Source of the DNA: CAZUHN01 sp964620535
GTDB lineage: Bacteria; UBA8248
Assembly: GCA_964620535.1 (NCBI GenBank)
Contig: CAZUHN010000084.1
Coordinates: forward strand, 1 to 8,716
Reading direction: 5' to 3'
DNA length: 8,716 nucleotides
The notes beneath the pieces are model-generated. The model did no database searches. It saw only the letters and a list, made by a program, of their open reading frames with translations, and was not told the origin of the DNA. The translations under genes and the position numbers were made by a program. Below are positions 1 through 6,685 of the stretch, piece after piece. How positions within the stretch are numbered: the first letter of the stretch is position 1; each line of letters opens with the position of its first letter.

Positions 1-26
1 AAGTTTGAATTTAAATACCTTTAAGG

Positions 27-860
27 TTAATTAGACCGAAATGCCTTCGAAAGCAGCGCCTCGACCTTGGAATGAGCATCTGCCGCTGGAGCCTTAGACA
101 TGTAACATCCTGAATCATTGCCATAGTCGGCATCGAAACAGTGGGGCCCTCCCTTGTAGAAATGATACTCAATGGGCGTACCCTTGGCTTTTTGTCTCTT
201 AACGACAGACTGACAGAGCGGAATATCGACGTAGGAGTCGTTACTTCCTTGAAAGATCGCCACTGGAATGCTCTGCGTCCAGGCGCGGTCATAAACTTCC
301 GTAACGCGAACCCCCATAACCGGTTTGCGACAACCAGGGTAGAAAGCAGCTACTGCCTTGAGCCCGTTAAGACCAAGAGGCGGCACTTCCGTTAGTCCTT
401 TTAACGGTCCCGCAGGTGGTGCTTGGACGAGGGCGTCGAGCGCGGTGTCACCTCCGTGGGACATCCCTATTAACGCGAAACGGGTTTTGTCTACGAAAGA
501 TTTTTTGCGGAGAATATCCAACGTGATGAAGATGTCTGCAGCTCGTTCACTGGGCATTAAACCAGGACCCATCATCGCATCTGCACTAACGCCTCGAGCG
601 GAGGCACTGTCAATGAAAACAGCCGCATAACCACGCGCAACCAACCAATCCATCCAATCAGAATAACCTTTGCGCCAGGTTGGATCGTTCGCGCCATGAA
701 GAAGGACGACTGTTGGAAATGGTCCGTCGCCCGCCGGTGTACGCACTTTCATAGTCGGTTCTAATCCGGTCCGGAGGTAATCAGGACTTCTTGGTTCAAT
801 CGTCAAGGAACACGCCTAAAGGGTCATACAGAATCCAACAAATAAAATTCGACTAAACAT
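27..860 (-). CDS. Dienelactone hydrolase-family lipoprotein with an in-frame amber codon in its signal peptide
   Basis: This is an alpha/beta-hydrolase of the dienelactone hydrolase type, which hydrolyses ester or lactone bonds; the substrate is unknown. Counting from a TTG at 806, the 259-residue body shows an oxyanion-type HGAND (37-41), the nucleophile elbow GMSHGG (Ser116), an acid in GSND (Asp190) and His222 in GGPHCF, so the catalytic triad is intact. The better start is ATG at 860: GGAG lies 6 bases upstream, and the codons read MFSRILFVGFCMTL, then TAG, then ACSLTIEP. That is a lipoprotein signal peptide with L-x-A-C, in which x is a stop codon (TCG to TAG would be a single change). 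Four further cysteines (159, 198, 223, 234) fit an exported protein. Options are a nonsense-damaged lipoprotein, a cytosolic form started at TTG806, readthrough, or a base-call error. The family call is firm; expression is uncertain. Confidence 0.8.
816..818 (-). other. In-frame TAG codon within a lipobox
   Basis: Read on the minus strand, codons 12-17 of the ORF starting at 860 are ATG ACC CTT TAG GCG TGT, that is M-T-L-stop-A-C. A lipobox has the form L-(A/S/T)-(G/A)-C, so the stop replaces position -2. Upstream residues are hydrophobic (ILFVGF) after an Arg at position 4, as in a type II signal peptide. The coding frame is the same on both sides. Confidence 0.8.
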
Positions 861-884
861 AGATTTCTCCAAGATAGAAAGAAA

Positions 885-913
885 ATTATACTAACGACAT
901 ATTTCCTTTATTG
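885..913 (-). promoter_or_regulatory. Candidate promoter of the hydrolase/lipoprotein gene
   Basis: On the minus strand a perfect TATAAT lies at 890-885, about 25 bases before the ATG at 860. The short leader would contain the ribosome binding site GGAG. With a 17-base spacer the -35 hexamer would be CAATAA (913-908), a poor match, so the call rests on the -10 box and on position. Confidence 0.4.
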
Positions 914-1066
914 CGGAGCAAACCTCGTACAGTTAGAGGAAATTTGCACAACGATAAAAAATAATATCATGTTTCTATCTGAAATATAAAGAGATGCTAG
1001 CGAACACCTTGTGATCGAAGGTTATAGATTATGGCCCGAGTAAGGTAAATTCCCACTTCTTTTGAG

Positions 1067-1094
1067 CCGACATTTCCCATATGGGAAATGTCGG
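1067..1094. repeat. Perfect 28-bp palindrome
   Basis: The half-site ccgacatttcccat (1067-1080) is followed immediately by its exact reverse complement, with the dyad between 1080 and 1081. As RNA it would form a 12-bp stem with a 4-base loop on either strand. No T-run follows on either strand (minus-strand continuation CTCAAAAG, plus-strand continuation agtaaggg), so it is not a standard intrinsic terminator. It lies about 65 bases past the stop codon of the last operon gene. It could be a factor-dependent 3' end or mRNA-stabilising hairpin, or a dimeric protein-binding site. Confidence 0.85.
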
Positions 1095-1157
1095 AGTAAG
1101 GGAATATCGGATCTTCCGCCATAATCGTCCCGCCGTCCTCGCCCCCTGCCGGAATGC

Positions 1158-2069
1158 CTAGGCGGGAATGGGCGAGAGAATACCGATTTCCTGCATCAAT
1201 GTCTGCAAATTCTCTGTGTCCGCGGGGGAAAGCGGCTGGACCGGCTCCCGGGGCACCCCGGCGGGATAGCCGATCAGATTCAGCGCCGCCTTCAGTGCGG
1301 CCGGCCAGGTGCCGGTGCCCATCATGAACTCGTAGATCCGGGTCAGCTTGAAGTGCATCTCGCGGTACTCCTCGCCAGGCTTCTCGGCGGCGAGGGAACG
1401 CAGGCGCGAAGCGGTTTCACCAAAGAGCTCCGGCCCGCTCGAGATGAAGCCGCGCGCGCCCAGGCTGAGGACGGGCAGGAGGAGGGGGCACGGCCCGATG
1501 AAGATGCAGATGCGCTCTGCAAAGACCCGGATAATTTGAGAGACGTGGAACATGTCCCGCGAGGCCTCCTTGAGCCCGACGACGGGGACAGCGTCACAGA
1601 TCGCCCCGAGATCTTCTGCCCCGGCATTGAGGCCGGTTCGGCGGGGGGAGTTGTAGAGCACGAACGGCAGGGGGACGGCCTCGTGGATCGCCTTGAAGCG
1701 GTCAACCAATTCTTTTCGCGTCGCCTTCAGCACATAGGACTGCGGACCGGTCATGAGCCCGCCCATCCCTGCCTCGGCGGCGATCTCCGCGGCATCGATA
1801 GTCTGGCGTGCGGAGGGATAGCTCGCGCCCATGATGACTGGCACCCTTCCGGCCACCACCTTTACGGCCGTCTCGGCCAGGCGTTTCCGGTCCCCGGCGG
1901 TGAGGTTCCAGGCCTCTCCGTTGTCCCCGGCGACACAGATGCCGTCGACGCCCTGGCTCAAATGCCACCGCAGCCCTTCTGCGAAATCATCGATCATCAG
2001 TTCGCCCGCTTCGTTGAACGGCGTCACGACGGCGGGGACGTTCCCTTCGATATGCAGGGTCTCGTTCAT
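1158..2069 (-). CDS. DHDPS/N-acetylneuraminate lyase-family aldolase (DapA-like)
   Basis: This is a class I (Schiff-base) aldolase or synthase of the dihydrodipicolinate synthase superfamily, 303 residues, the family's usual length. Start ATG2069 was chosen because GAGGAAGA lies just upstream; an upstream ATG would only add 12 untypical residues. The (beta/alpha)8 barrel landmarks are in order: VPAVVTPF near 11-18, the GDNGE loop (48-52), YNSPRRTG with catalytic Tyr139, GLKEAS with Schiff-base Lys167, and GARGFIS (204-210). The substrate loop is GDNGE where true DHDPS has G-T-T-G-E and sialic acid lyases have a TSGE-type loop, so lysine biosynthesis is unlikely. Like other catabolic members it probably cleaves or forms a 2-oxo acid. 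It is the last gene of the operon, 76 bases after the dehydrogenase, which suggests the C-C cleavage step; the substrate is inferred only. Confidence 0.88.
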   Translation of the reverse strand: MNETLHIEGNVPAVVTPFNEAGELMIDDFAEGLRWHLSQGVDGICVAGDNGEAWNLTAGDRKRLAETAVKVVAGRVPVIMGASYPSARQTIDAAEIAAEAGMGGLMTGPQSYVLKATRKELVDRFKAIHEAVPLPFVLYNSPRRTGLNAGAEDLGAICDAVPVVGLKEASRDMFHVSQIIRVFAERICIFIGPCPLLLPVLSLGARGFISSGPELFGETASRLRSLAAEKPGEEYREMHFKLTRIYEFMMGTGTWPAALKAALNLIGYPAGVPREPVQPLSPADTENLQTLMQEIGILSPIPA

Positions 2070-2145
2070 CGCATCTTCCTCTTGTGAGAATAATTGGATG
2101 CGCAAAAGGAGGCGGGGTGTTCCTTCGCAGCCTCCGCGCGTTTCC

Positions 2146-2910
2146 TTACATCCGGCCGGCGTCCACCTTCAGGTACTCGCCCGTGATCGCGCTGAAGGCG
2201 TCGCTGGCCATGGCCAGGGCGGCGGCGGCGACCTCCTCCGGCTCCACCCATTTTCGCATGGCGGCGACATCCGTATAAGCGGTCTTGATGATCTCCTCGG
2301 GCGAGCGCCCCTCCACCTTTGCCCGGGTGGCCACCACCCGATCCATCAAGGCGCCGCTGATGGCCCCGGGGCAAAGGGCGTTGACCCGGATGCCCAAGTG
2401 GCCCACCTCATGAGCCACCGCCTGTGTGATCCCGGTGACGGCGAATTTGCTCGCCGTGTAGGCGCTCCGGTTCGGATAGCCGCGCAGCCCCATCAAGGAG
2501 GACATGTTGATGATGGACCCGCCCTGGCGCTTCAAGAGGGGGATGGCGTACTTGGTGCAGAGGATGACGCCGCGCACGTTGATGGCGATGGTCTCGTCGA
2601 ACTTCGCCACGTCCAGATCCTCGGCGGCGGAGACGGGGCCCGTGATGCCGGCGTTGTTGACCAGGATGTCGAGCCGGCCGTAGGTATTGTCACACGTCTC
2701 GAAGAGCGCCTTCACGTCCTCTTCGACGGAAACGTTCATCTGGAAGGCCAGCCCGGAAATCTCCGCCGCGACGCGGTCGATGGTCTCTTTCGTACGCCCC
2801 GTTACAATGACCCTGCTACCCTCTCCCGCAAAGACTCTCGCCGTCGCTTCGCCGATGCCCGTTCCGCCGCCGGTGACGATGGCGACCTTGCCGTCCAGGA
2901 TTCCGCTCAT
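2146..2910 (-). CDS. Short-chain dehydrogenase/reductase (classical SDR)
   Basis: This is an NAD(P)-dependent oxidoreductase of 254 residues, typical of classical SDRs (Rossmann fold, cytosolic, usually tetrameric). Motifs seen: the cofactor glycine motif TGGGTGIG (13-20), NNAG (85-88), structural Asn111 in INVRG, the serine of NMSS (137-138), and the catalytic pair Tyr151/Lys155 in YTASK. Arg39 after the second strand (VTGRT) hints at NADP(H) rather than NAD(H), which is only a tendency in the family. The C-terminal ITGEYLKVDAG is the usual SDR ending. ATG2910 has GGGAAGAA upstream. It starts 24 bases after the aminotransferase stop, so the two are almost certainly co-transcribed and may act on the same carbon skeleton. 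SDR substrate cannot be read from sequence. Confidence 0.92.
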   Translation of the reverse strand: MSGILDGKVAIVTGGGTGIGEATARVFAGEGSRVIVTGRTKETIDRVAAEISGLAFQMNVSVEEDVKALFETCDNTYGRLDILVNNAGITGPVSAAEDLDVAKFDETIAINVRGVILCTKYAIPLLKRQGGSIINMSSLMGLRGYPNRSAYTASKFAVTGITQAVAHEVGHLGIRVNALCPGAISGALMDRVVATRAKVEGRSPEEIIKTAYTDVAAMRKWVEPEEVAAAALAMASDAFSAITGEYLKVDAGRM

Positions 2911-2934
2911 AGATTCTTCCCTGTTTGCAGAGAC

Positions 2935-4296
2935 TTATCCCCGGACCGCCTCCTCCACTGCGGAGAGTAGTCCGTCGATGTGCGCGTCCGTCGTGGCGGT
3001 GGAAACGCATCCCTGCAGATTTGAGGTCAGCAAAAATCCTTTGTTGAGAAGCTCAAGGGAGAGGGTTTTTTCCCAATCCCGGTCTATCGTTAAGGTATCA
3101 CGGTAGTTTGCGATCTCGTGTAAGGTGGCACTGATCTTGAAAAGGGAGCCTGCGCCGGTAATGCGAAGCGGGAGGCCATCGCATATCTCCCGGAGCCTTG
3201 CGCGTATCCGCTCGCCGGCCGCGTTGAGGGAGTTGAAGCTCTCAGGCGTGAGGGCATCCATGGTGGCCTTTCCCGCCGCCATGGTGACCGGGTTCGCGTT
3301 GAAGGTGCCGGCGTGGCCCATTCGGTTGGGGCGACCGGGCTCGGTCATCGCCAGGATTTCGGCGCGGCCGACGAAGCCCCCCACCGGAAAGCCGCCCCCG
3401 ATCACCTTGCCGAGGGTGGTGAGGTCCGGCGTCACCCCCAGGGCGCCCTGCGCGCCATGGAAGCCGAGCCGAAAGGCGATGATCTCATCGAAGATAAGGA
3501 CCAAGCCGAACTCGTCGCAAAGCTCCCGGATCCGAGAGAGGAACGCGGGGGCCGGATGGATCATCCCCATCCGGTTGGCCATGGGCTCGACGATGATGGC
3601 GGCGATTTCTCCGGCCCGCTCCCGGACCGCGCCTTCCATCACCTCGGTGTCGTTGAATGGGAGCACCATAGTGCGGCCCAAACTGTTCGGAAGTCCGGCA
3701 GTTTCGGGAACGAGGTAGGGCGCGTCGGCGGGACCGACCTTGTCGGCCGGCGGGCTCACCGACCAGGAAACGTCGTCGTAGGTCCCGTGATAGCTGCCCT
3801 CGAACTTCACGAGCAGTTCCCTGCCCGTGAAAGCGCGGGCGGCGCGAATCGCCATCATGACCGCTTCGCTCCCTGAATTCGTAAAGCGGACGCGCTCGGC
3901 GGAGGGCAGCCGCTCGCTAAGCATCCCGGCCAGCTTCAGTTCCTTTTCCGTCTGCGCGAAATAGGCGGTGCCCACCTTCAGCTGATCGGCCGCCGCCTCG
4001 ACGACGCGCGGGTCCGCGTGGCCGAGCGGGAGCGAGGTGGCGTTGAACCAAAAGTCGGTGACGGCGCGACCGTCCTGGTCGGTGAGGATCGCGCCCTCGC
4101 CTTTCACGATAAAGGGAGAATAAGGCTTCCGGATGACGGCGTCGCGGGAGTAGCCGCCGGGGAAAACGCCCTTGGCGCTTTCGTGGAGTTTCGCCGAGGC
4201 GGGCGTCAGCTTCCGGTAGCGCGCCTCGATCTCGCCCGCGCGCGCCTTGAGCCGGGAATAGAAATCGGTTTCGGTAGAGGGGGCGGTCACCTTCAT
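2935..4296 (-). CDS. Class III PLP-dependent aminotransferase, glutamate-1-semialdehyde aminomutase-like
   Basis: This is a fold type I PLP enzyme of 453 residues, usual for class III. Motifs, numbered from ATG4296: PGGYSR (46-51), the phosphate-binding NSGSEA (140-145), the ring-stacking YHG (169-171), EP of VEPMAN (237-241), FDEI with cofactor-nitrogen Asp270, and TTLGKVIGGG with the Schiff-base Lys297. The layout resembles HemL-like aminomutases and aminotransferases, but it sits in a catabolic operon and is unlikely to be the haem-pathway enzyme. It probably transfers or moves an amino group on a pathway intermediate. ATG4296 is preferred over ATG4311 (five residues longer) because GGAGAG lies about 9 bases before it. 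Neighbours are the M19 dipeptidase upstream (124-base gap) and the SDR downstream (24 bases). Confidence 0.9.
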   Translation of the reverse strand: MKVTAPSTETDFYSRLKARAGEIEARYRKLTPASAKLHESAKGVFPGGYSRDAVIRKPYSPFIVKGEGAILTDQDGRAVTDFWFNATSLPLGHADPRVVEAAADQLKVGTAYFAQTEKELKLAGMLSERLPSAERVRFTNSGSEAVMMAIRAARAFTGRELLVKFEGSYHGTYDDVSWSVSPPADKVGPADAPYLVPETAGLPNSLGRTMVLPFNDTEVMEGAVRERAGEIAAIIVEPMANRMGMIHPAPAFLSRIRELCDEFGLVLIFDEIIAFRLGFHGAQGALGVTPDLTTLGKVIGGGFPVGGFVGRAEILAMTEPGRPNRMGHAGTFNANPVTMAAGKATMDALTPESFNSLNAAGERIRARLREICDGLPLRITGAGSLFKISATLHEIANYRDTLTIDRDWEKTLSLELLNKGFLLTSNLQGCVSTATTDAHIDGLLSAVEEAVRG

Positions 4297-4316
4297 TGGC
4301 GTACTCTCCATATCAT

Positions 4317-4330
4317 CGCGCTTGAGCGCG
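4317..4330. repeat. Small inverted repeat before the aminotransferase
   Basis: cgcgct-tg-agcgcg is a perfect 6-bp inverted repeat in the leader between the dipeptidase stop and the aminotransferase start, about 20 bases before ATG4296. It could form a small hairpin that affects initiation at the aminotransferase; it could also be chance in GC-rich DNA. No T-run follows it, so it is not a terminator. Confidence 0.4.
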
Positions 4331-4420
4331 GCGGCCCTTTATCGGCCAAAAAATCGACTGAAAATAAAATGGCTTTCGGCGCACACTTCGCAAGCATCAT
4401 ACATCCCCTGCCCTTCCGGG

Positions 4421-5380
4421 TCACCTCGGGAGGGTCCGCTGGAGACAGGCCTTGAGCGATCCCCCGGCGTGGGCGCGGGCGAATTCCTCCCCGTGAACCG
4501 CTGCGATTCGCTCGGCGTAGCCCGGCACCCCCCAAACCCCTCTGCACTCTTCGAACAACATATGTCCTGTTGGCCCCGTTTTGTTGATTCCCGCGAAGTC
4601 GCTCCCGAACACAACCTGATCGGGGGCGAACCCAGCCAGATATTCAATCTCCTTCATATGGCGCTTGAAGGTGCCGATAAAACCGGGGTGGGGCATGAGG
4701 CCGATGAGGCCGCCCGATGCGGTCAGCTTCCGCGCCAAATCCCTCGGCACGCCCCGTTGGCCCAATTCGGGATTGATGGGCTCGTCCAAATGGCCGTGGG
4801 AGTAGTGGAGCGCGTTTCCCGTTGCAAGGGCCAGATCGGCAAGCTCCTCCTTTGATTTGTGGTTCATGTGGGCGCAGTCGAGGAGAAATCCCTTCTCCCA
4901 TGCCTTTCGGGCGAAGTCGCCCCCTAGAGGGGTGAGGCCCCTGCCGGGGTCGCCCGTCCCCCCGCCTCCGAGGGCATTGTCGGCGTTGTAGAGCGGGGCA
5001 AGGCTTCGGAAACCCTCCTCCCAGAGCCAATCGAGAAGTCCCAGATCCTTTTCCTTTTCGATGTAGTAGATTCCCTCGGCGTGCATGACCTGCCTTCCCG
5101 TCCCGTCGAGGTCCGCCGCCGAGAGGACGAGGGTGAGACCTTTCGCCTCCTTGATGGTCTGGATCTGCTCTTTCAAGTGCGCGAGCTGGATGTTCTGGGG
5201 ATCGCCCATCTTGCGGAGCGGCGTACCCGCCTTCCGGCCGGTGGCGCTGAAGAGTCCACCCAGGCGCACCGCTGCCGGAAGGTCGATCTGCTCCAGGAGG
5301 TAGGGCCGGTCGTCCCGCGTGGCCTGGACGTGCCGGAGGTCGGTGTGAAAATCCCAAATGTCTTCGAAGCCGATCGCCAT
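4421..5380 (-). CDS. Peptidase M19 (membrane dipeptidase)-family metallohydrolase
   Basis: This is a TIM-barrel dinuclear zinc dipeptidase-like protein of 319 residues, close to bacterial M19 length. Metal-ligand candidates, numbered from ATG5380: His12/Asp14 in WDFHTDL (family HxD), Glu102 in HAEGI (bridging acid), His171 in the DCAH motif (His174 lies close by), His195 in HYSHGH, and Asp261 in FGSDFAG, matching family order. M19 enzymes cleave dipeptides, including ones with a D- or dehydro-residue, and some act on beta-lactams. No signal peptide is seen, so it should be cytosolic. ATG5380 has GAGGG upstream and begins just before the metal motif; a GTG at 5437 would add 19 residues that look like leader. 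In this operon it may release an amino acid from a dipeptide or amide. The family is divergent, so other amidohydrolase activity is possible. Confidence 0.82.
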   Translation of the reverse strand: MAIGFEDIWDFHTDLRHVQATRDDRPYLLEQIDLPAAVRLGGLFSATGRKAGTPLRKMGDPQNIQLAHLKEQIQTIKEAKGLTLVLSAADLDGTGRQVMHAEGIYYIEKEKDLGLLDWLWEEGFRSLAPLYNADNALGGGGTGDPGRGLTPLGGDFARKAWEKGFLLDCAHMNHKSKEELADLALATGNALHYSHGHLDEPINPELGQRGVPRDLARKLTASGGLIGLMPHPGFIGTFKRHMKEIEYLAGFAPDQVVFGSDFAGINKTGPTGHMLFEECRGVWGVPGYAERIAAVHGEEFARAHAGGSLKACLQRTLPR

Positions 5381-5417
5381 TCTTCCATCCCTCACAAACT
5401 TTGTTGATAATACCGGA

Positions 5418-5429
5418 GGCGGTACCGCC
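5418..5429. repeat. 12-bp palindrome between operon genes
   Basis: ggcggtaccgcc is a perfect 12-bp palindrome, flanked by an imperfect CCGG/CCGG extension on the minus strand. It lies in the 82-base gap between the isomerase stop and the dipeptidase start. It may form a short intercistronic hairpin; no function can be shown. Confidence 0.4.
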
Positions 5430-5462
5430 CGGCGCACGGAGGTTTTCCCACCGCACCCCTTG

Positions 5463-6239
5463 TCACAAATAACCTCCCATCCAGGCCAGGCTCTGGAGTG
5501 TGTCCACTTTCGGCCTGTACTCGCAACCGATCCAACCCTTGTAGCCGAGCCGGTCGATCAGATCGAAAAGGAACGGAAAATGGATCCCGCCCGTTCCCGG
5601 CTCGTGGCGCCCCGGATTGTCCGCGATTTGAATGTGGGCGACGTAGGGCAGCGCGCCTTCGATGTTGCGCGCGAGGTCTCCCTCTGTGATCTGCACGTGA
5701 TATATGTCGAATTGCAGGTACAGATTCGGCATTCGCGCGTCCAGGATCACCTGGAGGGCGTCGCTCCGTTCAGTCAGAAAGTATCCCGGGTTGTCCCTCT
5801 CGTTGATCGGTTCGAGGAGAGCCTTGATGCCGTGCGCGGCGAAGGCCTCGGCGGCGAAGCACGCGCTTTCCACAAGGGTTTTGTGCGCGAGGGTGCGGTC
5901 TCCTCCGTCCGGCGTCATACCCGCCATGACGTGAACGCAGGGGCAGCCGAGGGCGACGGCGTACTCGATGGCGAGAGCGATACCGTCCCGGAATTCCATG
6001 GCCCGGTTAGGCAGACAGGCAAAACCCCGTTCCCCTTTCTCCGGGTCGCCCTTCGGGGAGTTGATGAGAACCTGCTCGAGATAGTTTGCACGATGCAGTC
6101 CGGCGAGTTCTTTATTATCGTACGCGTAGGGATAGGGGTACTCGACGGCCCGAAAGCCGGCCCGGGCGGCGAGTTCAAACCTTTCGATGAACGGCGACTC
6201 GGCGAACAGAAATTCGAGATTGGCGGAAAACCGAGGCAT
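5463..6239 (-). CDS. hyi: Hydroxypyruvate isomerase-family TIM barrel (Hyi/OtnI-like)
   Basis: This is a xylose-isomerase-like TIM barrel of 258 residues, the normal length for hydroxypyruvate isomerase and the related 2-oxo-tetronate isomerase OtnI. Family landmarks: SANLEFLF at the N-terminus, GERGFACLP (69-77), EPIN with metal ligand Glu143, NPGYFL (150-155), LQFDIYHVQ with Asp178 and His181, HIQIAD (202-207), RHEPGTG (211-217), and GWIGCEY with metal ligand Glu240. The family converts hydroxypyruvate to tartronate semialdehyde or isomerises a 4-carbon analogue. The residue after EPGTG is Gly218, where the family usually has Glu. Start ATG6239 follows a strong GGAGGGG. It is first in the five-gene operon, with the dipeptidase 82 bases downstream. 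The fold is firm; the exact sugar acid is not. Confidence 0.88.
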   Translation of the reverse strand: MPRFSANLEFLFAESPFIERFELAARAGFRAVEYPYPYAYDNKELAGLHRANYLEQVLINSPKGDPEKGERGFACLPNRAMEFRDGIALAIEYAVALGCPCVHVMAGMTPDGGDRTLAHKTLVESACFAAEAFAAHGIKALLEPINERDNPGYFLTERSDALQVILDARMPNLYLQFDIYHVQITEGDLARNIEGALPYVAHIQIADNPGRHEPGTGGIHFPFLFDLIDRLGYKGWIGCEYRPKVDTLQSLAWMGGYL

Positions 6240-6434
6240 CGAAACCCCTCCCCTCCCCCGCCCGCGCGGCGGCTTCGGCGCACGAGCCGAGGCAGAATTC
6301 AGATTTGTTCGGATAGCCTTATGGATTCAAAATCCACCCACACTGCTTCAGACAGGGATCTGGCCATACGAAATAGTAGCCCCATTGACTGAATAGATCC
6401 CACATTTCCCAGATGAGTTCAAGATTTTCCCACA

Positions 6435-6464
6435 ATATAAAACCGGCGACGGCATATAATTCAA
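6435..6464 (-). promoter_or_regulatory. Candidate promoter for the isomerase-led operon
   Basis: The minus strand carries TTGAAT (6464-6459), an 18-base spacer, then TTATAT (6440-6435), an acceptable sigma70-type pair. The predicted transcript would begin near 6428 and have a leader of about 190 bases before ATG6239, long enough for regulation. The hexamers are imperfect and the region is AT-rich, so a chance match is possible. Confidence 0.3.
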
Positions 6465-6628
6465 GGTGGATACTCTGGTTATTTCTCTGACCCTAATGGT
6501 CATTTGAGTGAGGTTGCTCACAATCCACATTGGGCGATCCAAAAGGATGGCCGCGTCTCGATGACGAAGGACTTATCAGCGATACTATAAAGATATCACA
6601 AAAAGAATGCCTGGACCTATCTTAACGG

Positions 6629-6670
6629 AAAAACCTCCGGGAGAACGAAGGGAGGAGGCGTCCTCCTCCC
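6629..6670 (-). terminator. Possible transcription terminator after the selenoprotein gene
   Basis: Just past the stop at 6686, a 9-bp GC-rich stem (6650-6658 with 6662-6670, loop cgt) is present. Further on, minus-strand CCTCC pairs with GGAGG (6651-6655 with 6634-6638), followed directly by TTTTT (6633-6629), the intrinsic-terminator arrangement. The two stems share bases and exclude each other. The 5-bp stem with a 12-base loop is weak, so efficiency is doubtful. Confidence 0.4.
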
Positions 6671-6685
6671 CCCCCCGTACGCCGC

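Larger units (their letters stand above)
871..1157. other. AT-rich intergenic stretch
   Basis: About 290 bases lie between the five-gene operon and the lipoprotein gene. The part nearest the lipoprotein gene (about 870-1020) is clearly AT-rich, with runs such as ataaaaaataatatcat, unlike the GC-rich operon. No convincing ORF or RNA gene is visible. It holds the candidate promoter near 885 and the long palindrome near 1080. Confidence 0.6.
6240..6685. other. Gene-free stretch upstream of the catabolic operon
   Basis: This stretch of about 450 bases separates the selenoprotein stop from the operon's first gene. It is AT-richer than its flanks between about 6300 and 6630. No convincing ORF, tRNA or repeat array is visible. 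It contains a small hairpin (tggatt-caa-aatcca, 6322-6336), a candidate promoter (6435-6464), and the GC-rich inverted repeat and A-run described separately near 6629-6670. Confidence 0.6.

Noticed and set aside
1353..2087. Long plus-strand open frame opposite the DapA-like gene
   Set aside because: It is antisense to a clearly conserved aldolase, its translation shows no family motif, and such shadows are expected in GC-rich DNA.
6300..6345. T-arm-like ggattcaaaatcc suggesting a tRNA or attachment site
   Set aside because: No acceptor stem, D-arm or anticodon arm can be paired around it.
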